Positions 23,326-34,370 of a DNA stretch of 64,000 nt are shown one piece after another. Every line of letters starts with the position of its first letter. Within the stretch, counting starts at the first letter, position 1. The translations under genes and the position numbers were made by a program. The stretch is from Lineus longissimus. Taxonomy: Eukaryota; Nemertea; Pilidiophora; Heteronemertea; Lineidae. The notes under the pieces were generated by a model. The model saw only the letters and a program-made list of their open reading frames with translations. It did not search any database and was not told where the DNA came from. The stretch covers positions 9,112,349 through 9,176,348 of the forward strand of contig NC_088318.1 in the NCBI RefSeq assembly GCF_910592395.1, in the 5' to 3' direction.

Positions 23326-23703
23326 AAATGTATGTCGGTCGATGACGTCGTTGCCTCCCATGACCATGGGCACTCGCCCGCTGTTCATCCCGCAGCTCCT
23401 CCTCATGGGATAACCAATGATGACACTTGGATTAATGTAAGTATCTCAGGCAAACGTCGTTGCATTTCTTGCGAATGCACAACCAAGAAAATGCGCCACC
23501 ACAAAATAATCCAGATAACGTATTCTCTCATTCAAAGAATACGCGTGATGGCACCGGCGAGGGCGAACGGGCATGCCATCCATGACATCGGCAGGGGCAG
23601 GATCATCTGAGTCTTCCTCTTGGTCCCAGTTTTCCATTGCATGGCAGCAGGTAAACACTAACAGCAGCAAAACTGACCTGGTATGTTTCATGAGCTGTTT
23701 CAT

Positions 23704-24379
23704 GGCTGAAATACTTGGGTGTCGATACGTGTCGCAAAGAAATTATCCTTTTATAATGTATAACGTTTCGCTGCATTGTCACAATAATCTTTATTGCATA
23801 AAAGTGTCGACATTACCACGTAAATTATGATTATCTCATGTTTATTTGAAGTGACAGTAACATCGTCAAATGTCATCAATAGAATAACCAATAATCGATC
23901 AAGTACCTAATAAAAACCGCAGAAATTCGTAAAAGGCCATATTTCTCAAAGGCATTAAGTCTTGCTTAGTTCCTAGTTCAGTTAATTTACGCATACCATA
24001 TCATCCCGGGATTCTAGGTACCATTACTAGGCCTACCTGCAGTGACAAATTATACAAGTAGGTACTATATATACATACAGTACAATCACCTGTTATTTGT
24101 GGTGGTCAGAAATGTGGTAGGCCCTGGTTTGGAAGATATTTGAGGCCCAAAATAGGGGTATTATGTGGTTATGTTTGATCGCATTGTGTGATCAGTGAAG
24201 CAGACACAAAAAGGCTATGACTGGCGTTGATTTCATAATGGACATTTTTTCTTTGATGCTCTTATTAGGCCCATTATTCTTTTTTAGCTCAGGAATTCAA
24301 TTATGTGTGCCTGAAGTAGGCCAAGGTACTTCATTTTGGTATTGACCCTTTCAGTTTGCAGGGTGCCTTCAAACTGACA
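23704..24379. other. No recognisable gene
   Basis: A+T-rich spacer between two oppositely oriented transposase genes. Their leaders face each other across about 0.7 kb, so promoter regions of both should lie here. I cannot see a convincing core promoter or matching terminal repeats. Confidence 0.4.
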
Positions 24380-24511
24380 ATGCGTCTGCACATACACTAC
24401 CTTCTCTCTAACTCTCTCCTGGTCCTCTGCGTAGGAGGTATTGACCATGGGAACGATTGGAATAAGCCACCGGGACGTGTACCAAGACGGCATTACAGCT
24501 ACTCTGTTGCA

Positions 24512-25330
24512 TATGGGCGGTTATTTCCGCATTAAATGATGTCCTAAAACGCGTCTTTATAACTGGCGACTCGTGTGTGTGTGTAGAGCAACCCGTGTGT
24601 ACAGAGCAAAACGCGCGTATCTAACTCGCGACCCCTACAAAGAACATAACGCGAATGTATAACTACTGTCGCATAAACGTACCGTCGGATAACTAGTGTC
24701 GGATAACTAGTGTCGGATAAGTGCTTTCGGATAACTGCTGTCGCATATAGGGTTCCTCAGCCTCCCGCATCGCGGCGCTCTTGTGTCTTGATGATTATTG
24801 TTTTTGCTCTAAGCGACATACGATTTACCAATTGGTAACTGTAATGTAGCAGGCGCACTTCAAATGGCCTTGCTTTTGCACTTAGCAGATGCTGCAATTT
24901 TATCAACCCGATTATCAAGAGGGACCTGGTCCTGGGTAGGCCTGCCCAACAAATTCACAACGTCTTGCAGCATGCGTGCTGCCCGCTGGAGCACATGTGG
25001 ATCTTGATTAGTAGCCATTTTTCTCTTCTGTCTCAAACTCGGGATTACGTCGCTTAGAACAAAAGTAATAATAACTTGCGCCGCGATGCGGGAGGCTGAG
25101 GAACCTTATATGCGACAGCAGTTATCCGACAGCACTTATCCGACACTAGTTATCCGACGGCACGTTTATGCGACAGTAGTTTTACATTCGCGTTATGTTC
25201 TTTGTAGGGGTCGCGAGTTAGATACGCGCGTTTTGCTCTGTACGCACGGGTTGCTCTACACACACACACGAGTCGCCAGTTATAAAGACGCGTTTTAGGA
25301 CATCATTTAATGCGGAAATAACCGCCCATA
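24512..25330. mobile_element. 819-bp foldback element with 6-bp target duplication
   Basis: Long inverted arms (24512-24778 and 25078-25330) start TATGGGCGGTTATTTCCGCA and are over 90% identical by eye. GTTGCA flanks both sides (24506-24511, 25331-25336). Removing the element and one GTTGCA restores the HTH reading frame of transposase C, which confirms the boundaries. The inner half of each arm is built of short direct repeats of GTCGGATAACTAGT type. The 299-bp loop is unique sequence and contains a 52-codon ORF on the minus strand. The termini (TATGG...CCATA) and the 6-bp duplication resemble the small hairpin element at 60066-60197. Confidence 0.9.
24860..25018 (-). CDS. 52-aa ORF in the loop of the foldback element
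   Basis: The ATG at 25018 sits in a good context (GAGAAAAATGG: A at -3, G at +4). The frame stays open for 52 codons to a TGA at 24860-24862. The product begins MATNQDPHVLQRAARMLQDV, continues VVNLLGRPTQDQ and ends in a Lys-rich stretch (AKCKSKAI). The first half is predicted amphipathic helix by eye. It occupies just over half of the non-repeated loop, whereas the arms are non-coding. I do not recognise the family. It may be the first exon of a captured gene, part of an element-encoded protein, or chance; there is no splice donor evidence. Confidence 0.4.
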   Translation of the reverse strand: MATNQDPHVLQRAARMLQDVVNLLGRPTQDQVPLDNRVDKIAASAKCKSKAI

Positions 25331-26453
25331 GTTGCAGCCAGGCTGAGGCATGTCCTAGATTGTAAAACTGCTGTCGAACACATGTCATGTACTTGATGTT
25401 GCAGAGTATGCCAGGCGTTATCACCTTTCGGAGACAAGTCTTAGACGATGGAGGCGGATTCGCGATAGGGGTCGGGGTTTGTGGCCTGAGGTTGATAAAT
25501 GAGTTCATGAGGATTTCCTGGATAACCGCCCTCGCGCTCTTTCTGTGTCTTGTGCAGATGTACTGCAGAATGCTGAACAGCAATTTCAACTTTGGTGGAA
25601 TGAGCTTGAAACGCAGCAGCATGATGAACTTAGCTCTAAAAGGCCTGAGATATCTCACTTCAGAGCATCTGTAGGTAGGGTGCGCAATTTTATGCAAAGA
25701 AAGCACATTTCAATCCGCAGAAAAGCATAGCACACTGCTTCGTAACCAGCTAATACAACTGAGCGTGGGTGTTCGTTTCAGCAAAATATGTGAGGTACTC
25801 TGTAGCTCAAAACCAAGTTAATTCTTTGTACAACATGCAATTGGACCTCCCGCCATTATACACTGCAGCTACCCGTGGGGAAAGGAATATTAACATTAGA
25901 ACGTCACTCGAAAACTCTAAATTTGGATACACTGTTGCTCTTACGATAGGCGAGAAAATGCCAGCACATGTTGTTTTCAGAGAGCTGAGATTCATCAGGC
26001 AGATAAGGGGTCTTCAGAATATTCCTGACAATGTGCGCGAGACGTCATCACGGACGGGGTAGGAGAATAAGGGACACACTGTAGCATTGGCTGCATGAAG
26101 TCTTTTTACCTTTCCTCGGTGATATCCAACCAGCTGAAAGGCTTTTGCTGCTGGATCAATTCCGGCCTCATGATGATTTCTGCACACCCATCGTGGAGGC
26201 AGGCGCGTTAATAGATAACGACCCAGCTAGTTGCAGTTCGCTTTCCCAACCATTGGACTTTACTATCATGCGTTCATTTAATACAAATGCAAGACGACAC
26301 TGGAAGGAATGGAAACAACAAAATACCCTGGCTGATGGTGCCTGTGGTCGCATAACCTTACAGTCTGTTTTGGACATCATTAGTAATGCATGGAATGACA
26401 TCCTTCAGGCATCAGTAGCAAAGGCCTTTCAGGTGGCTGAATTAACACCATGA

Positions 26454-26859
26454 AAATGGTCAATTCCGCAACATTGCTCACCTTCAGAATTCTCAACCAC
26501 CAATTGAAGATGAGGATGAGGATGATATACTAGTATTCCAGGACAATGGATCAGATGACGAATTTGATTGCATGTTTACGCTGTTTTGTATTACTAAAAA
26601 TCCTACGTGTACAGAAACACTATCAGATTATGAATCGTAATGCTGGTCAAATAAACGCAAGTTTATTGTTAGTGGAGATAAAACTTTCTCTTGTCAAATC
26701 GTGTCACTCTGTTTGCAATGTGAGAACATTTCAGTCCCAACTACACCCCACGACCTTTCTTTACAATCACTGTTCAGCAGTTCAAAAGAAGTACCTTTGC
26801 TGACACATAATCGGCCCTTACCCACCCTAATTCTGGGCCTCAAATGCCTTCAAAACTAG
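26454..26859. other. 3' flank of transposase C
   Basis: Immediately after the transposase, a stretch near 26500-26535 rich in GATGAGGATGAG could be the remains of the acidic C-terminal tail seen in copies B and D. The rest shows no gene. Confidence 0.4.
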
Positions 26860-27360
26860 TAGTCCATGGGCCAGACCAAATGTCGGTACCATCTCTGGTG
26901 GCAAAGTCTCATAGTGATTTTTTTGTTCCTTGGTATCTCTAGTTTATGAATTCAAATGATAGCCCTGCCCAATGAGTAGCTTTTTGGTAGTTTTCAGCCG
27001 GTTTTCATGATAGGGTATGGTCAATTTCAGTCAATTTTGGGGCCCCTGAATAATGGGGTAGGGGAAACAAAAGAAGCTGCCATTTGGTAACGGATGGACC
27101 AAATCATTATTATTATACCTCAACATGTTCAGCTAGGATGCCTCTAACAGATTCTAAGAGAGCTTAAAATCTGAAATTTTGAAATTTTAGAATATGGGGT
27201 AAGGGAAACATAACGGACTGTCAAATCGCAATGAATGGACCCAATTAATAATTTAAGACCTCAAAATGTTAAGCATAGCTGCCTCTTATATAACCGTAAG
27301 GTGTGTTCTAATATAAAGCATGTAACTAGGTCAACTGAGGTCAACAGAGGTCAACTGCAC
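26860..27360 (+). repeat. Left terminal inverted repeat of the Academ-like element
   Basis: The outer 290 bp match 30810-31094 inverted and the inner 190 bp match 30360-30560 inverted. The right arm keeps about 240 extra bases between these blocks. Identity is high enough to align by eye without gaps over 50-bp stretches, for example GGGGTAGGGGAAACAAAAGA. Confidence 0.85.
27328..27353 (+). promoter_or_regulatory. Triple AGGTCA half-sites with 4-bp spacing
   Basis: AGGTCA occurs at 27328, 27338 and 27348, separated by ACTG and ACAG. Direct AGGTCA repeats with 4-bp spacing are the classic DR4 nuclear-receptor element. The right TIR carries equivalent DR4 pairs at 30372-30387 and 30755-30770. 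They lie just upstream of the surviving coding region. Functional binding is not shown by sequence alone. Confidence 0.4.
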
Positions 27361-27369
27361 ACTGCTATC

Positions 27370-30136
27370 TGGAGAATCAGGTAAAACATCTAATCGGGTG
27401 GAAAGATTAGCAAATTCTTTTGGGCAAGATGTAGTCTATGCGGTTATAAATGGCAGTGAAAAACCTCCTAAGCACATACGACTACCGTTTGCTGTGAAAT
27501 CCTCAACTGGTAATGTTGAAATGATTCAGACCCTTAATCGTTTCGGACACAGTGTATCGTATTCCAAACTGGAGGAGATTGACACAGCACTCAGTCTGCA
27601 GAAATTGTCTGAGAGTGAAACACCGCTCCCGTCTGATATCCATCCTGGTGTGTTCACCACCCTAGCATGGGACAACATTGACCGCTTAGAAGAAACTCTT
27701 AGTGGTGGTGGGACATCACATAGGGTCAATGGCATAGCTGTGCAAACGAAGTTGATAGGACCTCTTCTAGCTAAACACACGCAGTTAGTGGACAAATGCA
27801 AGAGAAGAAGCATACCCGGCGAGACAGACATGATTCCAATCTACAATGCAGGGAAGAGGGTCGTGCCAAAAATGACTCTTACTCTTGGTCATGAGACTAC
27901 GGAAGTTGTAGAAAGTGCATTATTGAACATTGCTTGGCTTCTAGCTCGCCTCTCCAGCCCACATTGCCAAACAGTCTGTAGTTGGACAGGGTTCAATATC
28001 CAATGTCGGGACAACATTGCTGTTACACAGGACACGGTAGCTTATACCCCAACAATCAATGCACCAGCTACACAGCTGTCTACGGTAAATGAAGTCTTGA
28101 ACCAAACCCTCAGAATCATGGAGTCATTGGAATTGTCAGAAAAAGTTTGTGTTTTCGACCAAGCGCTGTATGCAAAAGCACTAGAAGTTGCAAGACAAGT
28201 TTGGTTGTATCAGATTGTCTTTGGATTGGTACGCGCAACAAGAGAAGGTGATTGGCTGTTACATCTTTCCTCGATCAAGGCGATGATTCTGTGATGTTTT
28301 GCATACGATAGGCTGAACTACGCACGTTACTTGACATTATACTATGCACAAATGTCAAGGCTGCACATCGATCACCCTGATACGTTTTCTCATTTCATGA
28401 GTGGGGGGTTCTCAGTTCAACTAGGGCCAGACAACCATTTTGGAAAGATTCCAGTCGACCAGACCATTGAAGAAACGGTCAACAAGGATACCCAAACACC
28501 TGGGGGCACTCGTGGATTTAGCCTAAATCCTGGAGCAGTTCGGCGTTATTACCTGAACGCAGAGTACCGGAGCATGTTCCTCCGCCAACTGAGAGCCGTG
28601 ATGGGAACGAGTTCGTCATCTTTGAACCATCCGGACCTGCATAGCACACGAATCACCAAGGATGAATCAGATGTCAATGCCGTGATGGAAATGATCCAGG
28701 AGGCAATGATAAACCCATTCAATAAGTCGGAAGATGAATCCATTGTCAGTATTTCAAACGGCACTCTCGCTCCAGATGAGGTAACCAAGGATCTCCTCAA
28801 CGCTCGCACAATTGGGGAGAAGGCTTACACAGATTTCTTCCAAGTCATTCCCCATGCATTGTCGATGGTATGAGCCTGGTGCAGAAACTGAATGTCAAAA
28901 ACAATACATTCTTGGAGGTCTCCAAATCTCTTCTGAAATGGGTATTGAGGGAAGGAGGTACAAGTCAGAGAATTGATGTAGTCTTCGATGTCTACAGACA
29001 AACATCTATCAAGGATGCGGAACGGCAGAAACTTGGCTCAGGCACTGGTATCAAATTCAGTACAACTGTACCTGATCAAGAAGTGGAGGAACCTTCTTTC
29101 AGAGGCGGACAATAAGACACGACTTGTTGAGTTTTTCGTTTCTGACTGGAAGTCAACTAGCAAGAGGGGACTGATCAAAGAAAAGGTACTGCTTGTCACT
29201 TGTGGTACTAAATGCTTCAAGGTTACTGGCAGCTGTTGCAGTGAGGTCGAGGAACTTAAGTCATCACAAGGAGAGGCGGATACACGAATGATTTTGCATG
29301 CAAAACATGCCGCAGAAAGCGGGTACAAAATTTTTATAGTAGTGTCTGAGGACACAGACGTCTTCGTGCTTCTTCTCTCGTTCGCAAAGGATATTCCTGC
29401 CACCTTGTACCAAAAGCGGGGAACAAAGACTAGAACGCAGTTCGTTGAAGTCTCTCAGCTACAGGTGTTTCTTGGAGATGATGTTTGTGACGCACTCATC
29501 GGCTTTCACAGCTTTTCCGGATGCGATACAGTTAGTGCATTTGTTGGACGCGGCAAGATAGGGCCGTTGGACAAGATGCGATCTAGCGAGTTGTTCCTGC
29601 AAGCATTCGCACAATTTGGAAACACGTTGGAGCTGTCAGCTGATTTATTGGGAACATTACAGCACTTTACGTGTGTCATGTACGTTCCAACCACGAAGAC
29701 TGTGTTGGTGAATAAAATGCGGCACGATCTGTTCATGGCAAAGAGAGGAGAGGTAGAATCAAGTATGCTTCCTCCATGCGAGGACACCCTAAACAAGCAT
29801 GCCCAGCGCGCAAATTATCAAGCTCGTGTTTGGAAACTAAGCCTTGAGAATAAACCAGTGGTTCCAGACCCAGATGGGTATGGATGGGTACGGGATGAGA
29901 AAGGAAACCTCACCATTGACTGAATGGCGGGAAAGACTGCTCCAGATTACATAGAACTGATGGCCTGTCGATGCAAACGCATTTGTCAGGAAGGGGAATG
30001 CATATGTCTTGATAAAAGACTAAAGTGCACACCAATGTGCAAATTGCAAACATGTGGAAATATGAGAGATGATGATGATGTCGTGGTTGAGGACGTTGTA
30101 GATATGGAATCATGTAGTGATGACGAGGACGATTGA
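27370..30136 (+). pseudogene. Academ-like transposase with XPG/PIN-type nuclease and Cys-rich tail
   Basis: The frame begins right at the inner edge of the left TIR (near 27365), so the true N-terminus is deleted. Conserved blocks are PKHIRLPFAVKS, NRFGHSVSYSKLEEIDTAL, WDNIDRLEETLSGGGTSHR and RLNYARYLTLYYAQM. The nuclease region near 29270-29540 reads GEADTRMILHAKHA, VVSEDTDVFVLLL and FSGCDTVSAF, the acidic pattern of XPG/FEN-PIN nucleases. The C-terminus is CRCKRICQEGECICL followed by CTPMCKLQTCGN (CXC-like), then an acidic end. Two in-frame TGAs (28292-28294 and 29921-29923) and a pair of compensating frameshifts (near 28868 and 29085) inactivate it. Much of it is otherwise intact, so decay is recent. 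I recognise this as a widespread invertebrate transposon protein. Confidence 0.75.
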
Positions 30137-30359
30137 CTTTTTTGGAGAAGGGTCCTTTGGCATTTGCATCTTTTCCAGTGGTTCATCTTTTGAAGACGTT
30201 AGATCCTACTGAGAAGAAAAGTTCAGTGAACTTTACTTTTTGGTTTGATAGGATATTTGGCACTAAGTTTTAACATTTATTACATAAAATGTCGGTGTAG
30301 TGGGCCTACACAGCGTTGCCTTTGTCGTATGTGGCCAACGTTTTAAGCAGCCCCCGTAA

Positions 30360-31094
30360 TTCATGACCTTTTGACCTCAGTTGACCTAGTTAAATGCATT
30401 ATATTAGAACACACCTTACGGTTTTATCAGAGGCAGCTATGCTTAACATTTTAGGGTCTTAAACTATTAATTGGGTCCATCCATTGCGATTTAACAGTCG
30501 GTTATGTTTCCCTTACCCCATATTCTGAAATTTCATAATTTCAGATTTTAAGCACTCCGTAGAGTTGTTGTGGATTCCAAATCTATCAAAATAATTTCCT
30601 ATAGCCCCTCTGAAATTATATTTAGAGCATTAGAAAACACTAAAAAAACAGATTTCAAGTGTAAAATGTTTGAATAGTTGACCCTCAGCATTACTTTTTT
30701 GCCACGTGTTTGACTGTCACAGATTTTGAGCAACCCTCAAAATTCGTGACCTTTTGACCTCTGTTGACCTAATTACATGCATTACATCAAAACACATCTT
30801 AGCATCTAGTAGAGGCATCCTAGTTGAACATTTTGAGGTATAATAATAATGATTTGGTCCATCCGTTACCAAATGGCAGCTTCTTTTGTTCCCCTACCCC
30901 ATTATTCAGGGCCCCAAAATTGACCGAAATTGACCATACCCTATCATGAAAACCGGCTGAAAACTACCAAAAAGCTACTAATTGAACAGGGCTATCATTT
31001 GAATTCATAAACTAGAGATACCAAGGAACAAAAACATCACTATGAGACTTTGCCACCAGAGATGGTACCGACATTTGATCTGGCCCATGGACTA
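30360..31094 (-). repeat. Right terminal inverted repeat of the Academ-like element
   Basis: Longer arm of the inverted pair. It contains two related subunits, each with a GCCTCT word, a stretch of GTGTTYTRATRTAATGCAT type and a DR4 AGGTCA pair. This shows that the TIR itself grew by internal tandem duplication. The left arm has lost the part between the subunits. Confidence 0.85.
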
Positions 31095-31324
31095 TATGTG
31101 TAATACTTTCGATCCCCAGAACATTTAAGAGTTTACTATGATGACTTCTCTTTGGAAGTCCTAAAACACACTTGACAAAGTTACTCTGAAATTCATCTGC
31201 ACACTGAATCTCCGTGGGACGGAGATATACACAGTGACAGCTTTAAAGTAAAATGAGATATACACAGTGACTGCCGTATCCCAGAGATAAGTTTTAACAT
31301 CGGTGGGTAAACCCGGTTGGTACA

Positions 31325-31920
31325 CTCATGCACTCATGTAAGCGGGCTGAGGATACTCTTTTTTCCACATGTGAGGCACCCGTAAGACCTGCTGTAAAAC
31401 GAACACCAAGAACATCAATAAAATCAGTATCTATAATGACATCAGTACCCAGGTACCAAGTAGGGATCTGCTTTATGAAGCTTTCACCGAAGATAATACA
31501 AATCAGATTCTACCGCATGCCAACTTAAAATAACCGAGAACAACCCATCCCAAATATCACATAGCTTTGGCGACATACCATACTGTAGGTGCTCAGCGGT
31601 CACGCCATCTATTCCGGCAGACTTTCCGCGTTTAAGTGAGCGAATGGCCTTGCGAACCTGTTCCGAGCTTTACAACAATCCTTTCGTAGTCATTTACATT
31701 TGTCTCAAATGTACATTTTACATACTCGTTCACAGCGGGCTGCTGGGGTTCGTAATCATAATCAACCTTCATGATGCTGCCAAAATAATCTGAGAAATCA
31801 GTCTTGGAAAGTGTTGTCGTATAACTCGATGGTCTCTTTTTCAGCAGATTCCAAAATCTACCAACATTACCGGCTCGGAAAAATCCATCCAGAGCTCTTA
31901 ATGGCTGTGGAAACACCATT
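31325..31920 (-). pseudogene. LINE reverse transcriptase fragment
   Basis: The minus strand starts in the linker between endonuclease and RT (FWNLLKKRPSS, DFSDYFGSIM). It then shows the RT entry motif RSLKRGKSAGIDGVTAEHL near 31590-31650, in a second frame. After about 31495 it jumps to a post-palm segment, DVLGVRFTAGLTGASHV, near 31360-31450. The catalytic palm between them is deleted. It belongs to the RTE/CR1-like group in wording, and is separate from the other LINE relics here. Confidence 0.75.
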
Positions 31921-32369
31921 TGCAGGCAGGACTGAGAGGCTCTGCAAAATTACTTTTTAGCAAACTTATAACAGTCAAAAACAGCCCCCTGCCTGGGCCG
32001 GCCGTTATAACACCAGATGTGACACCAAAACTTTTTAACATCCCTTAAATAAGTGAGGTCAGCACTCAATATAATAATGAGCTAATTATAACCAATTTAG
32101 CTTGTTTTGGCTCTTGTCAAACTATATAATTAACTAAACAAGAGCCCATGGCCATGGGCCTGGCGCTCAGCTGAATGTAGATATGCTCAGTTTTCTTTCC
32201 TGGGGCAGTTTATATCAATATTACATGACAAAACTGAGCTAGTGGTTTCACAAAACTGAGCAAATGGTTTCCAAGATGGCCGCGTGCCAAAAAAAAACAA
32301 AAACACGAGGAGCTTTGCTCGGTCCATCTGGTTGTACATAAAACTCCATATAGTGAGTGTGATTACAAG
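31921..32369. other. No gene; dispersed-repeat words
   Basis: Non-coding. It includes CCATGGCCATGGGCCTGG at about 32146 and CCAAGATGGCCGCGTGCC near 32272, the latter shared with the repeat at 4071. No gene can be supported. Confidence 0.4.
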
Positions 32370-32870
32370 TTAAAGGTTGTAACACAGATTAAATCTTACT
32401 ATGTAGTTGCGATGGTGACTTCGACAGTCACAACCCAGTAGACAACCAGTAACTGCAGTCTGGACATTTACATCAAATTCATTGAAGTTAACCTTGAGAC
32501 GAACCAGTCCATAAGCTACAAGGTTACAACTAATACAACTAGTGAATGCAGTCTGGACCTTTGCATCAATTCCTTTAAAGTGCAGGTTGAGACAAACCAG
32601 CCCAGTAGCTGCATGGTCACAACCTTTGGGCAAGCAGTTAAGGCAGTCTGGCGCTTAAAATCAAATCGTTTGAAGTGCAGGTTGAGACAAACCAGCTCAG
32701 TAGATGCATGGTCACAACCAGAAACCGTCTGGACCTTTACATCAATTCCTTTGAAGTGTAGGTTGGTTGTGACAAACTAGCCTAGTGAACATGGTCAAGC
32801 CTAAGCCGGGACAGCCATGCAGTAATTGCCGTCTTGACCTTTACATCAGTATGATGCAGTAAGTCATCAT
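32370..32870. repeat. Minisatellite with about 105-bp units
   Basis: Four to five imperfect units, each containing GCAGTCTGGACCTTTACATC, AATTCCTTTGAAGTGCAGGT, TGAGACAAACCAGCCCAGTA and CATGGTCACAACC. Units diverge by 10-25%. Open frames across it on both strands are products of the repeat. Confidence 0.8.
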
Positions 32871-33593
32871 AAGGGGATTAATATGACCACAACCTATACA
32901 TCCGGGGTCTACTTGATTAGCAATTCAAAATGGCTGCACCATAGACCATGGATACTCGTCTATGTCATAAATTATGCCACGTCACCGCCAGAATCTGAGG
33001 GTGAGGTGGTATGTTTGGCCTATGACCCGTCTATGCGGCACTACGTATCAGCACTGTTTTAACATGACCAAAAAACCATTTGTAGCCGAGCAAATAAAAG
33101 TTGTAAAATTGACCAATTATCTCAGGGTGAATACAGATAAAGAAGCCTTAGACTTAAATATAAAAATTAATTATCAAAAGGGATTTTTGAAATAATATTT
33201 TCACAGTGGCGACTCCTTTTGCTCGCGATTAGCATTTTGTAACACGTGCTTCTTCGGTCTTTTTTGCTGTGGGTGTCTGATTAAAAGACGCAATTTTCTT
33301 GTAGAGGCAGTTATGCTTTTATATCAGCATCAGCTCATATATTATCCGTGTCTATGAAGTTCTATATTATGCCGTCAAATGATTTGTGATCGCATTAAGG
33401 TAAATGGTTTTGTAGACTGATAAGTCGCCCTTTTCGCCCATTCAATATTATCCCATGAATATGCCATGTGTCTAAACATTAATCTTCATTTTATTTACAT
33501 GTCAAACGTTATTCGTTGATGAATCAAATTTGTTTTAGCTCAACATGTGACCAGGGGTAGTGCAAGCGACTATAGGAGCGCGCAATGACCCAA

Positions 33594-33735
33594 GGGGAAA
33601 GTAAGGTTGATATGACCTTGAGTCTTGTTAGGTCATGTGGAAGCCTAGATTGTGACCAACGCCAAACAGTAATCGAATAACAATCAACAGAAGTTGAGCA
33701 ACATTACATTAATTGATAAAAATAGTCATTTTTTT
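33594..33735 (+). repeat. Dispersed direct repeat, copy 1
   Basis: A block of about 135 bp including ATATGACCTTGAGTCTTGTT, TGGAAGCCTAGATTGTGACC and ATCAACAGAAGTTGAGCAA recurs at 34237-34370 in the same orientation with about 90% identity. A short third piece (TCATAAGGGGATTAATATGACC-like) sits near 32868. Family not recognised. Confidence 0.75.
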
Positions 33736-34236
33736 TACTAATGTGAGCTCACGTTCAGGCGAAGTTTCTGACCAACTAATTGTTATTCTGTAATCAAATA
33801 TTTTATGGCGTACTACTGCCCAAACGATATTTTGTTAGGTTTCTCACTTAGTGGTGTTTTGTAGGATCTTATTCCTCCAGTGTTTTTTGACTGCGTTAAT
33901 GTTCGGAAAATTGCTGTCACTTTAGTGTTACAAAGCGAATGTCGACTGGTTGTGCGGATATGTTTGCATGGTCCATTGGAACACCTTTTATAAAATCTGG
34001 AACCTTTATGTTCTCACTAACACTTTCTTACCCTGGCTAATTGCCATATGTGGCGGGTAATGATAGTTTATGCTTTGCATATTACGGATATTACGGATCT
34101 GGTTAAAATTAATATAATCTAGAATTGCATGTTACTGCTGGGTTTGTGATTTAAGGCAGGTCATTTTTCCTGAAACTTCCAATCTCAGGGACCAAGATTG
34201 TTTTGGTAGGGACAAGGGTGGTGCAGTTATAGTCAT

Positions 34237-34370
34237 CAGAAGGGGTTTAATATGACCTTGAGTTCTGTCAGGTCATGTGGAAGCCTAGATTGTGACCAAC
34301 GCCGAACAGAAATTGAATAACAATCAACAGAAGTTGAGCAATATTACATGAATTGACAAAAACAGTCCTT
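34237..34370 (+). repeat. Dispersed direct repeat, copy 2
   Basis: Second copy of the block at 33594-33735, 643 bp downstream. It could be paired terminal direct repeats of a short element or a local tandem duplication; the sequence between them shows no coding potential. Confidence 0.75.

Larger units (their letters stand above)
20897..23703 (-). pseudogene. CENP-B/pogo-like transposase with leader and introns (copy B)
   Basis: The gene reads on the minus strand in exon-like pieces. First is an N-terminus from 23703 or 23691: a hydrophobic leader with core SVLLLLVFTCCHA, then an acidic segment (MENWDQEEDSDDPAP) and PRRCHHAYSLNERIRYLDYF of the helix-turn-helix. The second exon starts after a 3' splice site at 23205 with KWPAVEGRLIEW and FFRTWWADEID. 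A further GTAAGA...CAG intron lies at 22978-22873. Next comes NMNQTF (the first Asp position now Asn), then YTYNHRGDKH with one TGA. After a gap of about 1.1 kb, FLFIVDQYPTHR carries the second Asp and CTCLMQPLDLTIMK the third. The C-terminus is WDAITPEAVRRAF plus an acidic tail. A tandem VRMI repeat lies near 21060-21095. Frame breaks and the lost Asp make it inactive. Confidence 0.75.
24380..26453 (+). pseudogene. CENP-B/pogo-like transposase split by a foldback element (copy C)
   Basis: The N-terminus starts at ATG 24380 with a hydrophobic leader (YLLSNSLLVLCVGG), then HGNDWNKPPGRVPRRHYSYSV. Here it is broken by the foldback element 24512-25330. The HTH resumes after it (AARLRHVLDCKTAVEH). 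The second domain reads WPEVDK, stop, VHEDFLDNRPRAL, then QFQLWWNELE. The catalytic core is degenerate: the NMDET position reads NMQLDL, so the first Asp motif is lost. LLDQFRPH holds the second Asp and CSSLSQPLDFTIMRSF the third. The tail reads ISNAWNDILQASVAKAF. Multiple frameshifts separate pieces at about 25740 and 26060-26130. The TGA near 25505-25507 falls within WPEVDK*V. Confidence 0.8.
26860..31094 (+). mobile_element. Academ-like DNA transposon with long terminal inverted repeats
   Basis: The ends TAGTCCATGGGCCAGA (26860) and TCTGGCCCATGGACTA (ending 31094) begin inverted repeats that run about 500 bp on the left (to about 27360) and about 735 bp on the right (from about 30360). The left arm lacks an internal segment of about 240 bp present on the right. 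Each arm contains internal duplications of a unit ending in TAGGTCAACTGAGGTCA. No clear target duplication is visible beside the ends. The interior codes for one long protein with an XPG/PIN-like motif set and a Cys-rich tail. Long TIRs plus an XPG-type nuclease is the pattern of the Academ superfamily as I know it; this assignment is inference. Confidence 0.7.

Noticed and set aside
9799-29923. Possible UGA recoding, because many in-frame stops here are TGA
   Set aside because: Other relics are broken by TAA or TAG (for example near 41860 and 45325), frameshifts are common, and some TGAs fall at non-conserved positions. Ordinary decay explains the pattern.
32370-32870. CRISPR-like array
   Set aside because: The units are long, tandem and diverged throughout, without unique spacers. 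It is a minisatellite in a eukaryotic context.
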